Below, piece by piece: positions 1 to 11,400 of a stretch of DNA of 64,000 bases (the stretch's first letter is position 1; each line of letters opens with the position of its first letter). Position numbers and translations under genes: made by a program. This stretch comes from Necropsobacter rosorum (GTDB taxonomy: Bacteria; Pseudomonadota; Gammaproteobacteria; Enterobacterales; Pasteurellaceae): NCBI GenBank assembly GCA_000751835.1, contig CCMQ01000017.1, positions 94,269 through 158,268 on the forward strand, written 5' to 3'. The notes below the pieces were generated by a model. That model saw only the letters and a list, made by a program, of their open reading frames with translations. It made no database searches and was not told the DNA's origin.

Positions 1-13
1 TTGGAGAAAGAGA

Positions 14-1171
14 ATGAATCCTCAGCAGACCGCAACAGGCTTATTCAGTGAAAAATTTAACCGCACTTCAACCCATCATGTTTACGCGCCGGGACGGGTG
101 AATATTATCGGCGAACATACGGATTATAACGATGGCTTTGTGATGCCGTGCGCCATTAACTACGGCACGGCGATCAGCGGTGCGAAACGCCATGACCATA
201 TTTTTAAAGTGTATGCGGCGGATTTTGATCAGTTTGATGAATTCCGGCTGGATCAGGAAATTGTGCCGAATCCGGCACAGAAATGGACGGGCTATGTGCG
301 CGGCGTGGTGAAATTTATTCAGCAGCGCTGTCCGACATTCAGTCAGGGCGCGGATTTGGTAATCAGCGGCAATGTGCCGTTATCTGCCGGGCTGAGTTCT
401 TCCGCCTCGCTGGAAGTGGCGGTGGGCAAATTCTGCCAGCAGCTCGGCTCATTGCCGCTAACCGATACGGAAATCGCATTAATCGGGCAACAGGCGGAAA
501 ATCAGTTTGTCGGCGCCAATTGCGGCAATATGGATCAGCTGATTTCCGCGCTGGGGCAGCAAGATCATTTATTGCTGATTGATTGCCGTTCACTGGATAC
601 CACGCCGATCCCGATACCGCACAATGCGGCGGTGATGATTATCAATTCGCATGTGAAACATGATCTGGTCAGCGGCGAATACAATACCCGCCGCCGGCAA
701 TGCGAACGGGCGGCGGCATTTTTCGGGGTGAAGGCGCTGCGTGATGTGTCGCTGGCACAATTTAAACAGAAAGAGAAGGAATTGGCGGCGCTGGATGCGG
801 AAACGGCAAAACGGGCGAAACATGTGATTAGCGAAAATCAGCGGGTACTGGAGGCGGCACAGGCGTTGCGGCAGGGCGATTTATCCCGCTTGGGCGAATT
901 AATGGCGCAATCGCATGCCTCTATGCGCGATGATTTCGCCATCACCGTACCGGAAATTGATTTTCTGGTGGAACTGGCGCAGACCGCACTTGGCGACCGC
1001 GGCGGAGCGCGTATGACCGGCGGCGGCTTCGGCGGTTGTATCGTGGCGGTGGCGCCGGAGGATTGTGTGGCGGCGGTGCGCAACATGATTGCCGATAATT
1101 ACGAAAAACAAACCGGGCTGAAGGAAGATTTTTATGTCTGCACGGCTTCGCAAGGAGTTACCGTATGCTAA
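14..1171 (+). CDS. galK: Galactokinase
   Basis: Phosphorylates alpha-D-galactose to galactose-1-phosphate with ATP, the first committed step of the Leloir pathway, in the cytoplasm. The 385-residue protein is the normal length for the family. It shows the GHMP-kinase signatures in order: the galactose-binding motif [16 protein letters not shown] near residue 27, the glycine/serine-rich ATP loop [14 protein letters not shown] near residue 120, and the C-terminal [10 protein letters not shown] near residue 335. The ATG has a GGAG Shine-Dalgarno at positions 3-6. The stop overlaps the start of galM by 7 bases, so the two are translated as a pair. The operon probably begins with galT just outside the window (inference). 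Confidence 0.97.
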   Translation: MNPQQTATGLFSEKFNRTSTHHVYAPGRVNIIGEHTDYNDGFVMPCAINYGTAISGAKRHDHIFKVYAADFDQFDEFRLDQEIVPNPAQKWTGYVRGVVKFIQQRCPTFSQGADLVISGNVPLSAGLSSSASLEVAVGKFCQQLGSLPLTDTEIALIGQQAENQFVGANCGNMDQLISALGQQDHLLLIDCRSLDTTPIPIPHNAAVMIINSHVKHDLVSGEYNTRRRQCERAAAFFGVKALRDVSLAQFKQKEKELAALDAETAKRAKHVISENQRVLEAAQALRQGDLSRLGELMAQSHASMRDDFAITVPEIDFLVELAQTALGDRGGARMTGGGFGGCIVAVAPEDCVAAVRNMIADNYEKQTGLKEDFYVCTASQGVTVC

Positions 1172-2193
1172 GACAATATACGCAAGCGACGGCGCCGGAC
1201 GGTCAGCCGTTTCGTGTTTTTAGTTTAACCAACCATAATGGCATGCAGATTCGCCTGATGGACTGGGGCGCAAGCTGGCTTTCCTGTCAGGTGCCGGTGG
1301 GCGGACAATTGCGCGAAATGCTGCTGGGCTGTCGGCTACAGGATTACCCGACCCAGCAGGCTTATCTGGGCGCGACGATCGGGCGCTACGCCAATCGCAT
1401 CGGCGGGGCGCGCTTTCGTTTAAACGGCGAAACGGTGAAATTGACCGCCAATCAGGGCCGACATCAGCTGCACGGCGGACGCGGTTTTGATCAGCTGCGC
1501 TGGCAAGTGGAAAAGTGCGGTGAAAATTTCGTGCGTTTTTGCCATTTTTCAGCGCATGGTGATCAGGGCTTTCCGGGCAATGTCCGCGTAGGCGTAACCT
1601 ACCGTTTAAGCGAGGATAATGCGGTATCGATCGAGTTTGATGCCGTTGCGGATCGGGACACGCCGCTTAATCTGACTAACCACGCTTATTTTAATCTGAA
1701 TGATGCGGAAAACGGCATGGATATTCGCGCCCACTCGCTGCAATTGAACGCGGATTATTTTTTGCCGGTGGACGGCGACGGCATTCCGAACGCGCCGTTA
1801 AAAGCGGTGCGCTACAGCAGTTTTGATTTTACTGATGAAAAGCCTATCGGACTGGATTTTATGCAGGAAGAACAGCATATCACCAAGGGATACGATCATG
1901 CTTTTCTGCTCAACGGACCACCGGACAAACCTTGCGCGATTCTGACCGCACTTGACCGCTCCGCCACATTGCAAGTGTTTACCTCGCAGCCGGCATTACA
2001 GGTGTACAGCGGTAATTTTCTCGGCGCCACACCGCGGCGCGACGGCGGACATTATGCGGATTATGCCGGTATCGCCCTGGAAACCCAAGCGCTGCCCGAT
2101 ACGCCGAATCATCCGGAATGGTGGCGTTTCGGCGGGATAAGCAAGGCCGGACGGCCATACCGTCATTGGACCAGATTCCGCTTTTCCTGTTAA
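1165..2193 (+). CDS. galM: Aldose 1-epimerase (mutarotase)
   Basis: Interconverts the alpha and beta anomers of galactose and other aldoses, supplying galactokinase with the alpha form. The 342-residue protein carries the family's active-site segments: [11 protein letters not shown] near residue 98, [10 protein letters not shown] near residue 170 with the catalytic histidine, and [16 protein letters not shown] near residue 305 with the catalytic glutamate. The start is fixed by AAGGAG at 1152-1157, inside the end of galK. It is the last gene of the gal operon; a hairpin terminator follows about 20 bases after the stop. Confidence 0.96.
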   Translation: MLRQYTQATAPDGQPFRVFSLTNHNGMQIRLMDWGASWLSCQVPVGGQLREMLLGCRLQDYPTQQAYLGATIGRYANRIGGARFRLNGETVKLTANQGRHQLHGGRGFDQLRWQVEKCGENFVRFCHFSAHGDQGFPGNVRVGVTYRLSEDNAVSIEFDAVADRDTPLNLTNHAYFNLNDAENGMDIRAHSLQLNADYFLPVDGDGIPNAPLKAVRYSSFDFTDEKPIGLDFMQEEQHITKGYDHAFLLNGPPDKPCAILTALDRSATLQVFTSQPALQVYSGNFLGATPRRDGGHYADYAGIALETQALPDTPNHPEWWRFGGISKAGRPYRHWTRFRFSC

Positions 2194-2209
2194 GCCTTAA
2201 AATAAGAGG

Positions 2210-2241
2210 GCCTGCGCTGAATCCGCAGGCGTTTTTATTTT
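2210..2241 (+). terminator. Rho-independent terminator of the gal operon
   Basis: Stem GCCTGCG (2210-2216) pairs with CGCAGGC (2224-2230) around a 7-base loop and is followed by GTTTTTATTTT. It lies between the end of galM and corC. Confidence 0.85.
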
Positions 2242-2304
2242 GCTATCGCTGATAAAATATGATAATTTCCCCCTGTCGATACGACGGTAATGTATTAAAT
2301 AAGT

Positions 2305-3207
2305 ATGAACAACGAAGAAAATTCACATCAAGCGGAAAACAGCACAAAAAAAAGCTTTTTTCAGTCCCTTTTCGGCCGCTTTTTTCAGGGCGAACTTAAA
2401 AATCGTGATGAACTGGTGGAAGTGATCCGAGATTCCGAACAAAATGAACTGATCGATCTGGATACGCGCGAGATGATCGAAGGCGTAATGGAAATCGCCG
2501 AGTTGCGCGTGCGCGATATTATGATTCCGCGCTCGCAGATTATTTTTATCGAAACCGCACAGGATCAGGATTCCTGCCTGCAAACCATTATTGAAAGCGC
2601 CCATTCCCGCTTTCCGGTGATCAACGGCGAGCGCGATAATATCGCCGGTATTCTGCATGCCAAGGATTTACTCCGTTTTTTGCATTCCGACGCGGAGCAA
2701 TTTGACTTGCTGCCGCTGCTGCGCCCGGCGGTGATTGTGCCCGAAAGTAAACGGGTGGATCGCATGCTGAAGGATTTTCGCTCCGAACGTTTTCATATGG
2801 CGATTGTGGTGGACGAGTTCGGCGCGGTGTCCGGTTTGGTGACGATTGAAGATATTCTGGAACAAATCGTCGGCGATATTGAAGACGAATTCGATGAAGA
2901 AGACGTGGTGGATATCCGTCAACTGTCGCGCCATACTTATACGGTACGCGCGTTGACCGACATTGATGATTTCAATCAACAGTTCAGCACCGATTTTGCC
3001 GATGAGGAAGTGGATACCATCGGCGGGCTGGTTATGCAGGCGTTCGGTTATCTGCCGAAACGCGGGGAAGAAATCACGCTCGGCAAGTTAGACTTTAAAA
3101 TCACCTCGGCGGACAGTCGCCGCATTATTCAGTTAAGAGTCACGGTGCCGGACGAGCAGCTGGCGGAAATGGAAAAAACCGAAGACAACACAGACGATCA
3201 TTCATGA
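2305..3207 (+). CDS. corC: CorC-type CBS-domain protein (Mg/Co efflux)
   Basis: Cytoplasmic CBS-domain protein of the CorC/HlyC family, linked in enterobacteria to CorA-dependent magnesium and cobalt efflux. The 300-residue protein lacks the membrane DUF21 domain, as E. coli CorC does. Visible parts are an acidic N-terminal segment, two CBS motifs ([13 protein letters not shown] near residue 68 and a second around residues 130-190 ending in [29 protein letters not shown]), and a C-terminal CorC_HlyC transporter-associated domain. Its stop overlaps lnt by 4 bases (ATGA), the usual corC-lnt pairing of gamma-proteobacteria. The exact biochemical role is known only by family. Confidence 0.93.
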   Translation: MNNEENSHQAENSTKKSFFQSLFGRFFQGELKNRDELVEVIRDSEQNELIDLDTREMIEGVMEIAELRVRDIMIPRSQIIFIETAQDQDSCLQTIIESAHSRFPVINGERDNIAGILHAKDLLRFLHSDAEQFDLLPLLRPAVIVPESKRVDRMLKDFRSERFHMAIVVDEFGAVSGLVTIEDILEQIVGDIEDEFDEEDVVDIRQLSRHTYTVRALTDIDDFNQQFSTDFADEEVDTIGGLVMQAFGYLPKRGEEITLGKLDFKITSADSRRIIQLRVTVPDEQLAEMEKTEDNTDDHS

Positions 3208-4742
3208 AAAATTATGTTATCTATCTTATCGCGTTGATCAGCGGGGGATTAGGCGTGTTCGCCTTTTCCCCTTTTGATCTTTGGGGCTTGGCCTATCTTT
3301 CGTTACTCGGTTTGTTGTGGGTCGCCAAAACTGCACGCAAAAAGACCGCACTTTGCGCCGCATTTCTGTGGGGCATGAGCTTTTTCACCTTCGGCGTGAA
3401 CTGGCTGCATGTCAGTATTCACCAATTCGGCGGCGCGCCGTTGTGGCTCAGCTATTTGCTGGTGTTGCTGCTGGCGGCTTATTTATCGTTATATCCCTTG
3501 TTGTTCGTTTATCTGGTGCGGCGTTTTCAAGTTCGCAGTGCGGCGATTTTCCCGGTGATCTGGACTTTTACGGAGTTTTTGCGCGGTTGGGTTTTCACCG
3601 GTTTCCCGTGGCTGCAATTCGGCTATACCCAGATCGACAGCCCTTTTGCCGGGCTGGCGCCGCTGTTCGGCGTGGAAGGGCTGACCTTTTTCGTGATGTG
3701 GGTCAGTGCGGTCGTGTTCAACATTATTTGTGCCTTATGGCAAGCACCGCGCAAACCGGCCGTCGTTCTCTCCAACCTGTTGTTATTATTGCTGATCGGC
3801 GCTTTAAGCGGGCTGTCCTCTTCGCTGAGTTATGTTAAAAATGCGGCGGATAAAGCGCTGACGGTAACGCTGATTCAGGGCAATATCGAGCAGAATTTGA
3901 AGTGGGATCCTGATTATGTTTATCAAACCTTTGAAATTTACAGCAAATTAATTAATCAGCAACTGGGAAAAACTGATCTCATCATCTTGCCGGAAGCCGC
4001 GTTACCGCTGTGGGAAAATGAGATTCAGCCTTTTTTCAACACCTTACAACAGGCCGCGCAGCAAGCGGGCAGCGAGCTGATTATCGGCACCGTTTATGAG
4101 GATGAACGTCACGGTAAGTTATTGAATTCCATTATTAATGTCGGTAACGCGCAATATCCGTACCGCCCGGATAGTGCAAACCGTTACAGTAAACATCATC
4201 TGGTGCCTTTCGGTGAATATGTGCCGCTGGAAACACTGCTGCGTCCGCTCGGCAGCGTGTTTAATCTGCCGATGTCGGCGTTTCAGAGCGGGGATAAAAT
4301 TCAGCCGCCGCTCGTGGCAAAAAACCGCCGTTTCACTCCGGCGATTTGTTATGAAATTATTTTCGGCGCCCAGTTACAGCAGAATTTACGCAGCGAGAGC
4401 GATTTTATCCTGACGGTTTCCAATGACGCTTGGTTCGGCGACAGTATCGGCCCGTGGCAGCATTTGCAAATGGCGCGTATGCGCGCACTGGAAACCGGCA
4501 AACCGGTAATCCGCGCGACCAATACCGGCATTACGGTATTTATCGATGCCGGCGGCAAGATCACGGCACAGGCGCCGCAATTTATCGAAACCACGCTCAC
4601 GCAAAAAATCGCCCCGACACAGGGAAAAACCCCCTATGCCGCATTCGGCGCCATGCCGCTGTATCTGTTAAGCGTGTTGCTGGTCGCATTACGCGGTATG
4701 GGGCTGCTGATAAAACGCCGATGGCTGAAAAGTGCGGTGTAA
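3204..4742 (+). CDS. lnt: Apolipoprotein N-acyltransferase
   Basis: Inner-membrane enzyme that N-acylates the N-terminal cysteine of lipoproteins, the last step of lipoprotein maturation before Lol sorting. The 512-residue protein has hydrophobic membrane helices over roughly residues 5-210 and a periplasmic nitrilase-type domain after that. The catalytic triad is visible: Glu in [10 protein letters not shown] near residue 260, the lysine region around [14 protein letters not shown] near residue 333, and Cys in AICYEIIFG near residue 380. A final membrane helix ends the protein. It is translationally coupled to corC. Lipoproteins in this window that would be substrates include Pal and the small lipoprotein at 26.2 kb. 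Confidence 0.96.
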   Translation: MKNYVIYLIALISGGLGVFAFSPFDLWGLAYLSLLGLLWVAKTARKKTALCAAFLWGMSFFTFGVNWLHVSIHQFGGAPLWLSYLLVLLLAAYLSLYPLLFVYLVRRFQVRSAAIFPVIWTFTEFLRGWVFTGFPWLQFGYTQIDSPFAGLAPLFGVEGLTFFVMWVSAVVFNIICALWQAPRKPAVVLSNLLLLLLIGALSGLSSSLSYVKNAADKALTVTLIQGNIEQNLKWDPDYVYQTFEIYSKLINQQLGKTDLIILPEAALPLWENEIQPFFNTLQQAAQQAGSELIIGTVYEDERHGKLLNSIINVGNAQYPYRPDSANRYSKHHLVPFGEYVPLETLLRPLGSVFNLPMSAFQSGDKIQPPLVAKNRRFTPAICYEIIFGAQLQQNLRSESDFILTVSNDAWFGDSIGPWQHLQMARMRALETGKPVIRATNTGITVFIDAGGKITAQAPQFIETTLTQKIAPTQGKTPYAAFGAMPLYLLSVLLVALRGMGLLIKRRWLKSAV

Positions 4743-4755
4743 ATTTGCCGGATTT

Positions 4756-4789
4756 AATGAAAAACACCAAGTTCTCGGACTTGGTGTTT
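4756..4789 (-). terminator. Terminator between lnt and infA, T-run on the minus strand
   Basis: Perfect 10-bp stem AAACACCAAG (4762-4771) / CTTGGTGTTT (4780-4789) with an 8-base loop. On the minus strand the stem is followed by a T-rich tract, so it mainly terminates infA. It may also slow transcription coming from lnt. Confidence 0.75.
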
Positions 4790-4803
4790 CTGAGGGGAAC
4801 CTA

Positions 4804-5086
<283 letters not shown>

Positions 5087-5178
5087 TATTTTCTGCTTAA
5101 CTTAAGATGACGAGTTACATTTTATGACATAAAAGTTAAAACATTAGGGAAATATTAGGGTATAATGCCGAAGGTTTG

Positions 5179-5207
5179 TTGACAATTCATGTTTTCTTGC
5201 CTGTAAT
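5179..5207 (+). promoter_or_regulatory. Promoter of the polysaccharide operon
   Basis: Consensus -35 TTGACA (5179-5184), 17-base spacer, then TGTAAT (5202-5207), one mismatch from the -10 consensus. It points towards wzm and is the best promoter in the region. Confidence 0.72.
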
Positions 5208-5457
5208 GTTCGGGCAAATGTTCTTTAGAGGACGCGATTTTTGTCTTGAGTGATTATGGCTACTGGTTCAAAATGGCTGAATTTTATGAAAAAAAGATAT
5301 GAATTTTCAATGATGCTGAGAGTATTTTTACTGTAAAATATTGGTGTTCACCTATAAAATACAAATAGAAAATAGGTTGTGTTGACACTATATAATATCG
5401 TTTTAAACGATTAAATAACTATCATATCTGAAGCTAAATATTTAGAGATCTTATATA

Positions 5458-6246
5458 ATGAATAAATTGAAAGGTAAACTTCAGCGTTTTTATGCGTTTG
5501 ATGAATTATTAAAGCAACTTGTTCTTCGTGATATTAAATTAAAATATCGACGCAGTTATTTAGGATATCTTTGGAGCATCCTTAATCCTTTATTGTTAAT
5601 GACAGTTCTGGTATTGGTATTTTCTAATTTATTTCAGCGCAATGTGCCTAATTTTCCGCTTTATTTAATTTCAGGACAGATTCTTTTTTATTTTATGGTT
5701 GAAGCTACCAATTCCTCGGTAACTTCGATTCGAAATAATTCTTCGTTAATTAAAAAAACCTATGTACCTAAATATATTTTCACTTTATCGAAAGTAGGTA
5801 GCTCGGTGATGAACTTACTGTTTTCTTTAGGAGCGTTACTTTTGGTGATGATTTTTACTCGGGCCGAGGTTTCTTGGTATTTGCTATTGGCACCATTTGT
5901 TCTTATTCAAGTAGCTACATTTAGCCTTGGAATTAGCTTGTTTTTAGCAGCGTTTACCGTATTTTTCCGTGATATTCAGTATTTATGGGGCGTTTTTACT
6001 ACTATGTGGATGTATATGACGCCTATTTTTTATCCTACCTCGATTATTCCTGAACGATTTCTTGCTTGGTATAAAGGATTGAATCCGATGTATTGGTATA
6101 TCGAACAATTCAGAGATATTATTCTTTATACTAAAATGCCACATCCCGAATCAATAATGATTGGATGTTCAATCGCATTGGTATCTTTGATCTTAGGTAC
6201 TTGGTATTTTAATAAAAAACAAGATGAATTTATTTTATACATATGA
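5458..6246 (+). CDS. wzm: Polysaccharide ABC transporter permease
   Basis: Inner-membrane subunit of an ABC exporter that moves a lipid-linked polysaccharide from cytoplasm to periplasm. The 262-residue protein is an ABC-2-type permease with about six hydrophobic segments. It includes the typical N-terminal LVLRDIKLKYRRSYLGYLWSI (coupling helix region, residues 22-42) and the conserved C-terminal FYPTSIIPERF...NPMYWYIEQFRDIILY (about residues 195-225). The stop overlaps wzt by 4 bases. It is the first gene of the locus. The export route is therefore Wzm/Wzt-dependent rather than Wzx/Wzy; no flippase or polymerase gene was seen nearby. Confidence 0.93.
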   Translation: MNKLKGKLQRFYAFDELLKQLVLRDIKLKYRRSYLGYLWSILNPLLLMTVLVLVFSNLFQRNVPNFPLYLISGQILFYFMVEATNSSVTSIRNNSSLIKKTYVPKYIFTLSKVGSSVMNLLFSLGALLLVMIFTRAEVSWYLLLAPFVLIQVATFSLGISLFLAAFTVFFRDIQYLWGVFTTMWMYMTPIFYPTSIIPERFLAWYKGLNPMYWYIEQFRDIILYTKMPHPESIMIGCSIALVSLILGTWYFNKKQDEFILYI

Positions 6247-6983
6247 AAGATAATACTATTGTGAAAGTAACAGATGTTACTGTACGCTTTAATAAAGCAA
6301 CCGAGAGTTATAACGGATTAAAAGAATATTTTATTAAAATGCTAAAAGGGGAACTGATGTTCCAAGAATTTTTGGCATTGAAAGATATTAATTTGGATAT
6401 CAAACGCGGAGAATCATGGGGTTTAGTGGGGGCTAACGGTTCTGGTAAGTCCACATTGCTTAAACTTATCTGCGGTATTTTGAAACCTTATAAAGGCAGT
6501 GTTGAAGTATATGGTCGTATTTCTCCGCTTATTGAGTTGGGCGCAGGTTTTGATAAAGAATTAACAGCAAGAGAAAATATTTATTTGAACGGAGCGTTAT
6601 TAGGCCATAAAAAAGCCTTTATGCAGAAACATTTTGATGAAATTATTGATTTTGCCGGGTTACAAGACTTTGTTGATGTACCAATAAAAAACTTTTCGTC
6701 CGGTATGTCCGCCCGTTTAGGGTTTTCAGTGGCGACAATTGTAAAACCGGAAATTTTAATTGTCGATGAAGTGTTGGCTGTTGGCGATCAGGCTTTTCAA
6801 GAAAAATGTAAGAAAAGAATGACGGAGATGCTTTCAGATGGAACGACGTTATTATTCGTTTCCCATTCTATTAATCAAGTTAAACAATTGTGCCAAAAAG
6901 CGGTTTGGCTTGACAAGGGAATTATGAAAGCGATAGGAAGTACAGAAGAGGTGCTTCCTTTGTATGTGAACAGTACTAAGTAG
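6243..6983 (+). CDS. wzt: Polysaccharide ABC transporter ATP-binding protein
   Basis: ATPase partner of the permease. Walker A is GANGSGKST (residues 63-71), the signature motif is NFSSGMSARLGFS near residue 157, Walker B is ILIVDEVLAVGD near residue 176, and the switch histidine is in LLFVSHS. At 246 residues it consists only of the nucleotide-binding domain. It lacks the C-terminal carbohydrate-binding module of E. coli O8/O9a-type Wzt proteins, so it resembles the Klebsiella O2a-type group, where the chain end is not read by the transporter. It starts inside the last codons of wzm. Confidence 0.94.
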   Translation: MKDNTIVKVTDVTVRFNKATESYNGLKEYFIKMLKGELMFQEFLALKDINLDIKRGESWGLVGANGSGKSTLLKLICGILKPYKGSVEVYGRISPLIELGAGFDKELTARENIYLNGALLGHKKAFMQKHFDEIIDFAGLQDFVDVPIKNFSSGMSARLGFSVATIVKPEILIVDEVLAVGDQAFQEKCKKRMTEMLSDGTTLLFVSHSINQVKQLCQKAVWLDKGIMKAIGSTEEVLPLYVNSTK

Positions 6984-6990
6984 CTTATCA

Positions 6991-8415
6991 ATGTTTATGA
7001 AAAAACAGAGCATTTGTAAATATATTATGATCTTAGTTGATCTACTTACTTTTTTATTGTCGTTACCTTTTGCTCTGTTTATTATCCACAAATTTGGTGG
7101 TGATCTTAATGACTATATTCCGCTAACCGAAATGGATGAGCGCTTTGTTATTCATTTACTGTTAAGCGGAATTTGTGCGTCTTGGTTTTGGGTACGCTTA
7201 AGACATTATACTTATCGCAAACCGTTTTGGTTTGAATTAAAAGAAATTATCAGAACGGTCGCCATATTCTCAATTATTGAGTTAGCAATTGTCGGTTTTT
7301 CTAAATTATACTTTTCGCGCTATGTTTGGGTGTTGACTTGGATGATAGCATTCTTTTTAGTGCCAACCGGGCGGGTTTTGGTTAAAAAATTATTAATAAA
7401 AACTAAAGTTTATTTAAAAAACACCATAATTATTGGCAATAGTCAAAATGCGATCGATGCTTATAATGCTATTTGTAGCGAATCTTACCTTGGTCTGAAT
7501 GTAAAATATTTTATTGCAGCGAAGCCTTCCCCGGAGCTTAAGATGTTGGGGATCGCTGTTATTCCTGACAGTAAAAATAATATCTGGCGTTTTTTTACTG
7601 AAAAGACCGACCAATTCATTATTGCATTAGAAGATGATGAAACAGAAAGTCGGGACGCATGGCTACGTTATCTGACAAAAAAATGTTATCGCTTTGTTTC
7701 TGTGGTTCCTGCACTAAGAGGATTGCCTCTATATAGCACAGATATGTCTTTTCTGTTTAGCCATGAAATTATCTTATTGCGTATTAATCATAACCTCGCG
7801 AAACGATCATCTAAAATTCTGAAAAGAAGCATGGACATAGCCGTTTCATTTAGTTTGTTAGTGATACTATTTCCTTTTCTATTATTGATATATCTAATTA
7901 TTTTTGTTACCGGGGGACAACCTTTGTACGGGCATACCAGAGTGGGATTAAATGGTAAGTTATTCAAGTGTTGGAAATTTAGGACAATGAAAAGAAATTC
8001 TGAGGAGTTATTGCAACAACTGTTTAAAAAAGATGTAAAAGCTTATCAGCAGTGGAAGCAAGAATATAAACTGAAAAATGATCCCAGAATTACTTTTTTC
8101 GGTGCCTGGATGAGAAAACATAGTATAGATGAGCTTCCTCAGCTTTGGAATGTGTTAGTCGGACAAATGAGTTTAGTCGGCCCCAGACCTATTACTAAAA
8201 ATGAATTGGAATATTATCAAGAAAATATTGATTATTATTTAATCGCTAAGCCCGGTATGACAGGGTTATGGCAGGTATCTGGACGCAATAATGTTGATTA
8301 CAGCACGCGTGTTTATTTTGATGCTTGGTATGTTAAGAATTGGTCGTTGTGGAATGATATTGCTATTTTATGTAAAACCGTACCAGCGGTTATACGCAAA
8401 AATGGTGCATATTGA
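6991..8415 (+). CDS. wbaP: Undecaprenyl-phosphate hexose-1-phosphate transferase, WbaP type
   Basis: Starts each polysaccharide chain by transferring a sugar-1-phosphate, galactose-1-phosphate in characterised WbaP proteins, to undecaprenyl phosphate on the cytoplasmic face. The 474-residue length fits full WbaP: four hydrophobic N-terminal helices (to about residue 130), a central nucleotide-fold domain (about 145-260), then a membrane segment and the catalytic bacterial sugar transferase domain from KRSMDIAVSF (about residue 280). That domain contains KCWKFRTMK, DELPQLWNVLVGQMSLVGPRP (about 377-397) and PGMTGLWQVSGR. It starts 7 bases after wzt; a second ATG two codons later is an equally good start. 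The actual sugar is not shown by the sequence. Confidence 0.9.
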   Translation: MFMKKQSICKYIMILVDLLTFLLSLPFALFIIHKFGGDLNDYIPLTEMDERFVIHLLLSGICASWFWVRLRHYTYRKPFWFELKEIIRTVAIFSIIELAIVGFSKLYFSRYVWVLTWMIAFFLVPTGRVLVKKLLIKTKVYLKNTIIIGNSQNAIDAYNAICSESYLGLNVKYFIAAKPSPELKMLGIAVIPDSKNNIWRFFTEKTDQFIIALEDDETESRDAWLRYLTKKCYRFVSVVPALRGLPLYSTDMSFLFSHEIILLRINHNLAKRSSKILKRSMDIAVSFSLLVILFPFLLLIYLIIFVTGGQPLYGHTRVGLNGKLFKCWKFRTMKRNSEELLQQLFKKDVKAYQQWKQEYKLKNDPRITFFGAWMRKHSIDELPQLWNVLVGQMSLVGPRPITKNELEYYQENIDYYLIAKPGMTGLWQVSGRNNVDYSTRVYFDAWYVKNWSLWNDIAILCKTVPAVIRKNGAY

Positions 8416-8460
8416 TTTCATAATTTTTTAGTGCGCAATAATATTTTTCGGAGAAAAATA

Positions 8461-11400
8461 ATGTCAAATATAGGTAGTCGTTTTAGAAAATTAATCACTG
8501 ACCCTAAAACTACGATAAAGAAAATACATCATAAATTTAAATATGATCGCAAAGGAGCCTGGTATTTAATTTCATCTGAGTTGAATGGTGATAGTAAGTT
8601 ACTTTATCAGAAAGTCAGAAAACATTTGCCTTTGAAATATAAAGGTAGCAGTTATTTTACTATTATTTCTGCTTGTTATAATGTGGAAAAATACTTAGAC
8701 GAGTATTTTAAAAGTATTGTTGCACAAAGTTTAGATTTTAAAAAACATATTCAAATTATTTGTGTAGATGATGGATCGCAAGATAATACTGCGGCCATTA
8801 TTAAAAAATGGCAGAAAAATTATCCTAAAAATATTCATTACATTTATAAAGAAAATGGCGGCCAGGCATCTGCACGAAATTTAGGACTAGAATATGTTGA
8901 AACAGAATGGGTAACATTTATTGATCCTGATGATTTTATATCGGCCGATTATTTTAGGGAGATAGATGATGCAATCAGTCTTGATCCTAGTTTACTTGTA
9001 TTGGTTTCTAATCTTCAATTTTACATGGAATCTCAAGGCATTGTAAAAGATGGACATCCTTTAAAATTTAGATTTAAAAATAAGAAAAATAAATATAATA
9101 TCCTAGATCTTAAAGATACGATTAATTTGTCAGCATCATCCAGTATGTTTAAAACTGATATTATTAAAAGTAATAATATTATGTTTGATCATAGGGTTAG
9201 ACCGAACTTTGAAGACGGGAAATTTATTTCAGATTATTCTCTCGTTTGTGGTAATGGTAGTTTGGTTTATCTGAAGGATTCTGTGTATTTTTATAGAAAG
9301 CGGCAAGATGAAAGTTCTACTATTGACACCTCTTGGACTAAGCTGGAAAAGTATAGCAATGTTCTTGAATTCGGTTTTATTCCGATGTTGGAAAATTACG
9401 CTAATAAATTTGGCTTAGTTCCTAAACATATCCAGAGAACTGCATTATATGATATGTCTTGGTATGTTAAATATCTGTTAAATAACAAAGAAAAAATTTC
9501 TTTTTTATCAGATGAACAAAAAAAATATTTTTTAGAATTATTAATAAAAATATTCTCTTTTATTGATCGAGATATTATTTTAAATTTTAATCTGGCCGGA
9601 ATCTGGTTTATGCATAAAGTTGGTATGCTCGGTTTATTTAAACATGAACATATTAATAGTAATATTATTTATATTGAAAACATAGACAGAGAAAAAAAGC
9701 AGATTTTGCTTTCTTTTTATACCTATTTTGATGAATTGGAATATATAGAATTAGGTGGTAAAGAAATTTTCCCAGTATATGGGAAAACAGTTATTAATAA
9801 TTTTGGAAATAAATTCTTTGTAAAAGAAAAAAGATACTGGATTCAATTTAATGAATTAAATGATATTTTAAAAATTACATTAAATAAGAATAATGGCCGT
9901 ATTTCTTTATTTGGAAAACAATATAAGGAAATTAAAATATCAGAAATTATTTCTAGATTTAAACCATCTGAAAAATATGCATCAGATGATAGCTGGTTAT
10001 TAATGGACAGAGATATACAGGCTGACGATAATGCAGAACATTTATATCGATTTATCAAAAATAATTATCCGAGTAAAAAATGTTATTTTGCTTTAAATCG
10101 CAATTCTCATGATTGGCAGCGATTGGAAGATGAAGGTTTTAATCTTGTTGACTATGGTACAAAAGAATTTGAAAAAATACTTTGTCGTTGTTCTCGTATT
10201 ATTAGTAGTCATTTAGATCGATATATAAATAATTATTTTGGTGACGAATATCAGTATAGTAAAAAGTATGTATTTCTCCAACATGGAATTACTAAAGATG
10301 ATATGTCCTCCTGGTTTAATGGAAAAAAGAACTTGCAGTGTTTGATCACAAGTACTTTTTCAGAGTTTGCATCTATAGCAGATGGAGATAGTTATAAATT
10401 ATGTCGTAAAGATGTTGTTCTGACTGGTTTTCCACGCCATGATGCCTTATTAGCCGGAAATCAGGCAGGGAGTAAAACTATATTAATAATGCCTACATGG
10501 CGGCAAAGCATTGTAGGGCATATTATAGCAAACGGTAATCAAAGAGAATTAAATAAAGAATTTATGCTTACCGATTATGCTCAAAATTGGTCTGCAGTTT
10601 TACACTCTGATAGATTGAAAATGCTGAGTGAGAAGTACGGATATAAAGTGGTCTTTGCTCCTCATGCAAATATAGAACCTTATTTAGAACAGTTTACGGT
10701 TCCGGAATATATTTCTATATGGAGTGCTAAAACATCTCATGAGAGTATTCAGGAATTGTTTCAAACATCTAAATTGATGATTACAGATTTTTCATCTGTT
10801 GCCTTTGAGATGGCTTATCTAAGAAAACTAGTTATTTATTTTCAATTTGATGCTAAAGAAGTTTTTTCATCACAATCGCATATCTATAAAAAAGGTTATT
10901 TTTCCTATGAGGAAAATGGTTTTGGTCCGGTTACCGAAACTGCAGATGATTTATTAAATGAATTGGAAAAAGCATTAGAAAATAATGGTGAACCGTTAGA
11001 ACCGTATAAGACTAGAATTGAAGAAACATTTCCATTTCGGGACGGTAAAAATTGTGAGCGGGTATATCAAGCAATTAAAGCACTGGATGAACCGGAAACA
11101 AAAGAAATTGATTTGGATGTTTTACAAGAGTTTGTTTGTTCCGCTTATAAAAATAGAATTTGGGATTCGTTATTTTCTCGTTGTGAGCTATTAGAAAAGT
11201 ACGGTAATGAGAAGCAGCAAAGACAGGTACAAGATATTAAGCTCTACGCTCTAGCGAATACGTTTCAGTTTGAAACTTTAGAAACGACTCTAAAGGAATA
11301 TACAGAATATAATCCTTTAGTTATCGAGATTAGAGCGATACAAATGTTTTTACAAGAGGAATGGCAACGAGCTATTGATTATTTAACTGCACTTTCCACA

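Noticed and set aside
5382..5396. TTGACA and TATAAT close together before wzm
   Set aside because: They are separated by only three bases, so they cannot form one promoter. The pair at 5179-5207 has correct spacing.
8431..8460. Upstream GTG start for the 1268-residue protein
   Set aside because: The GGAG ribosome site lies between this GTG and ATG 8461, so it can only serve the ATG.
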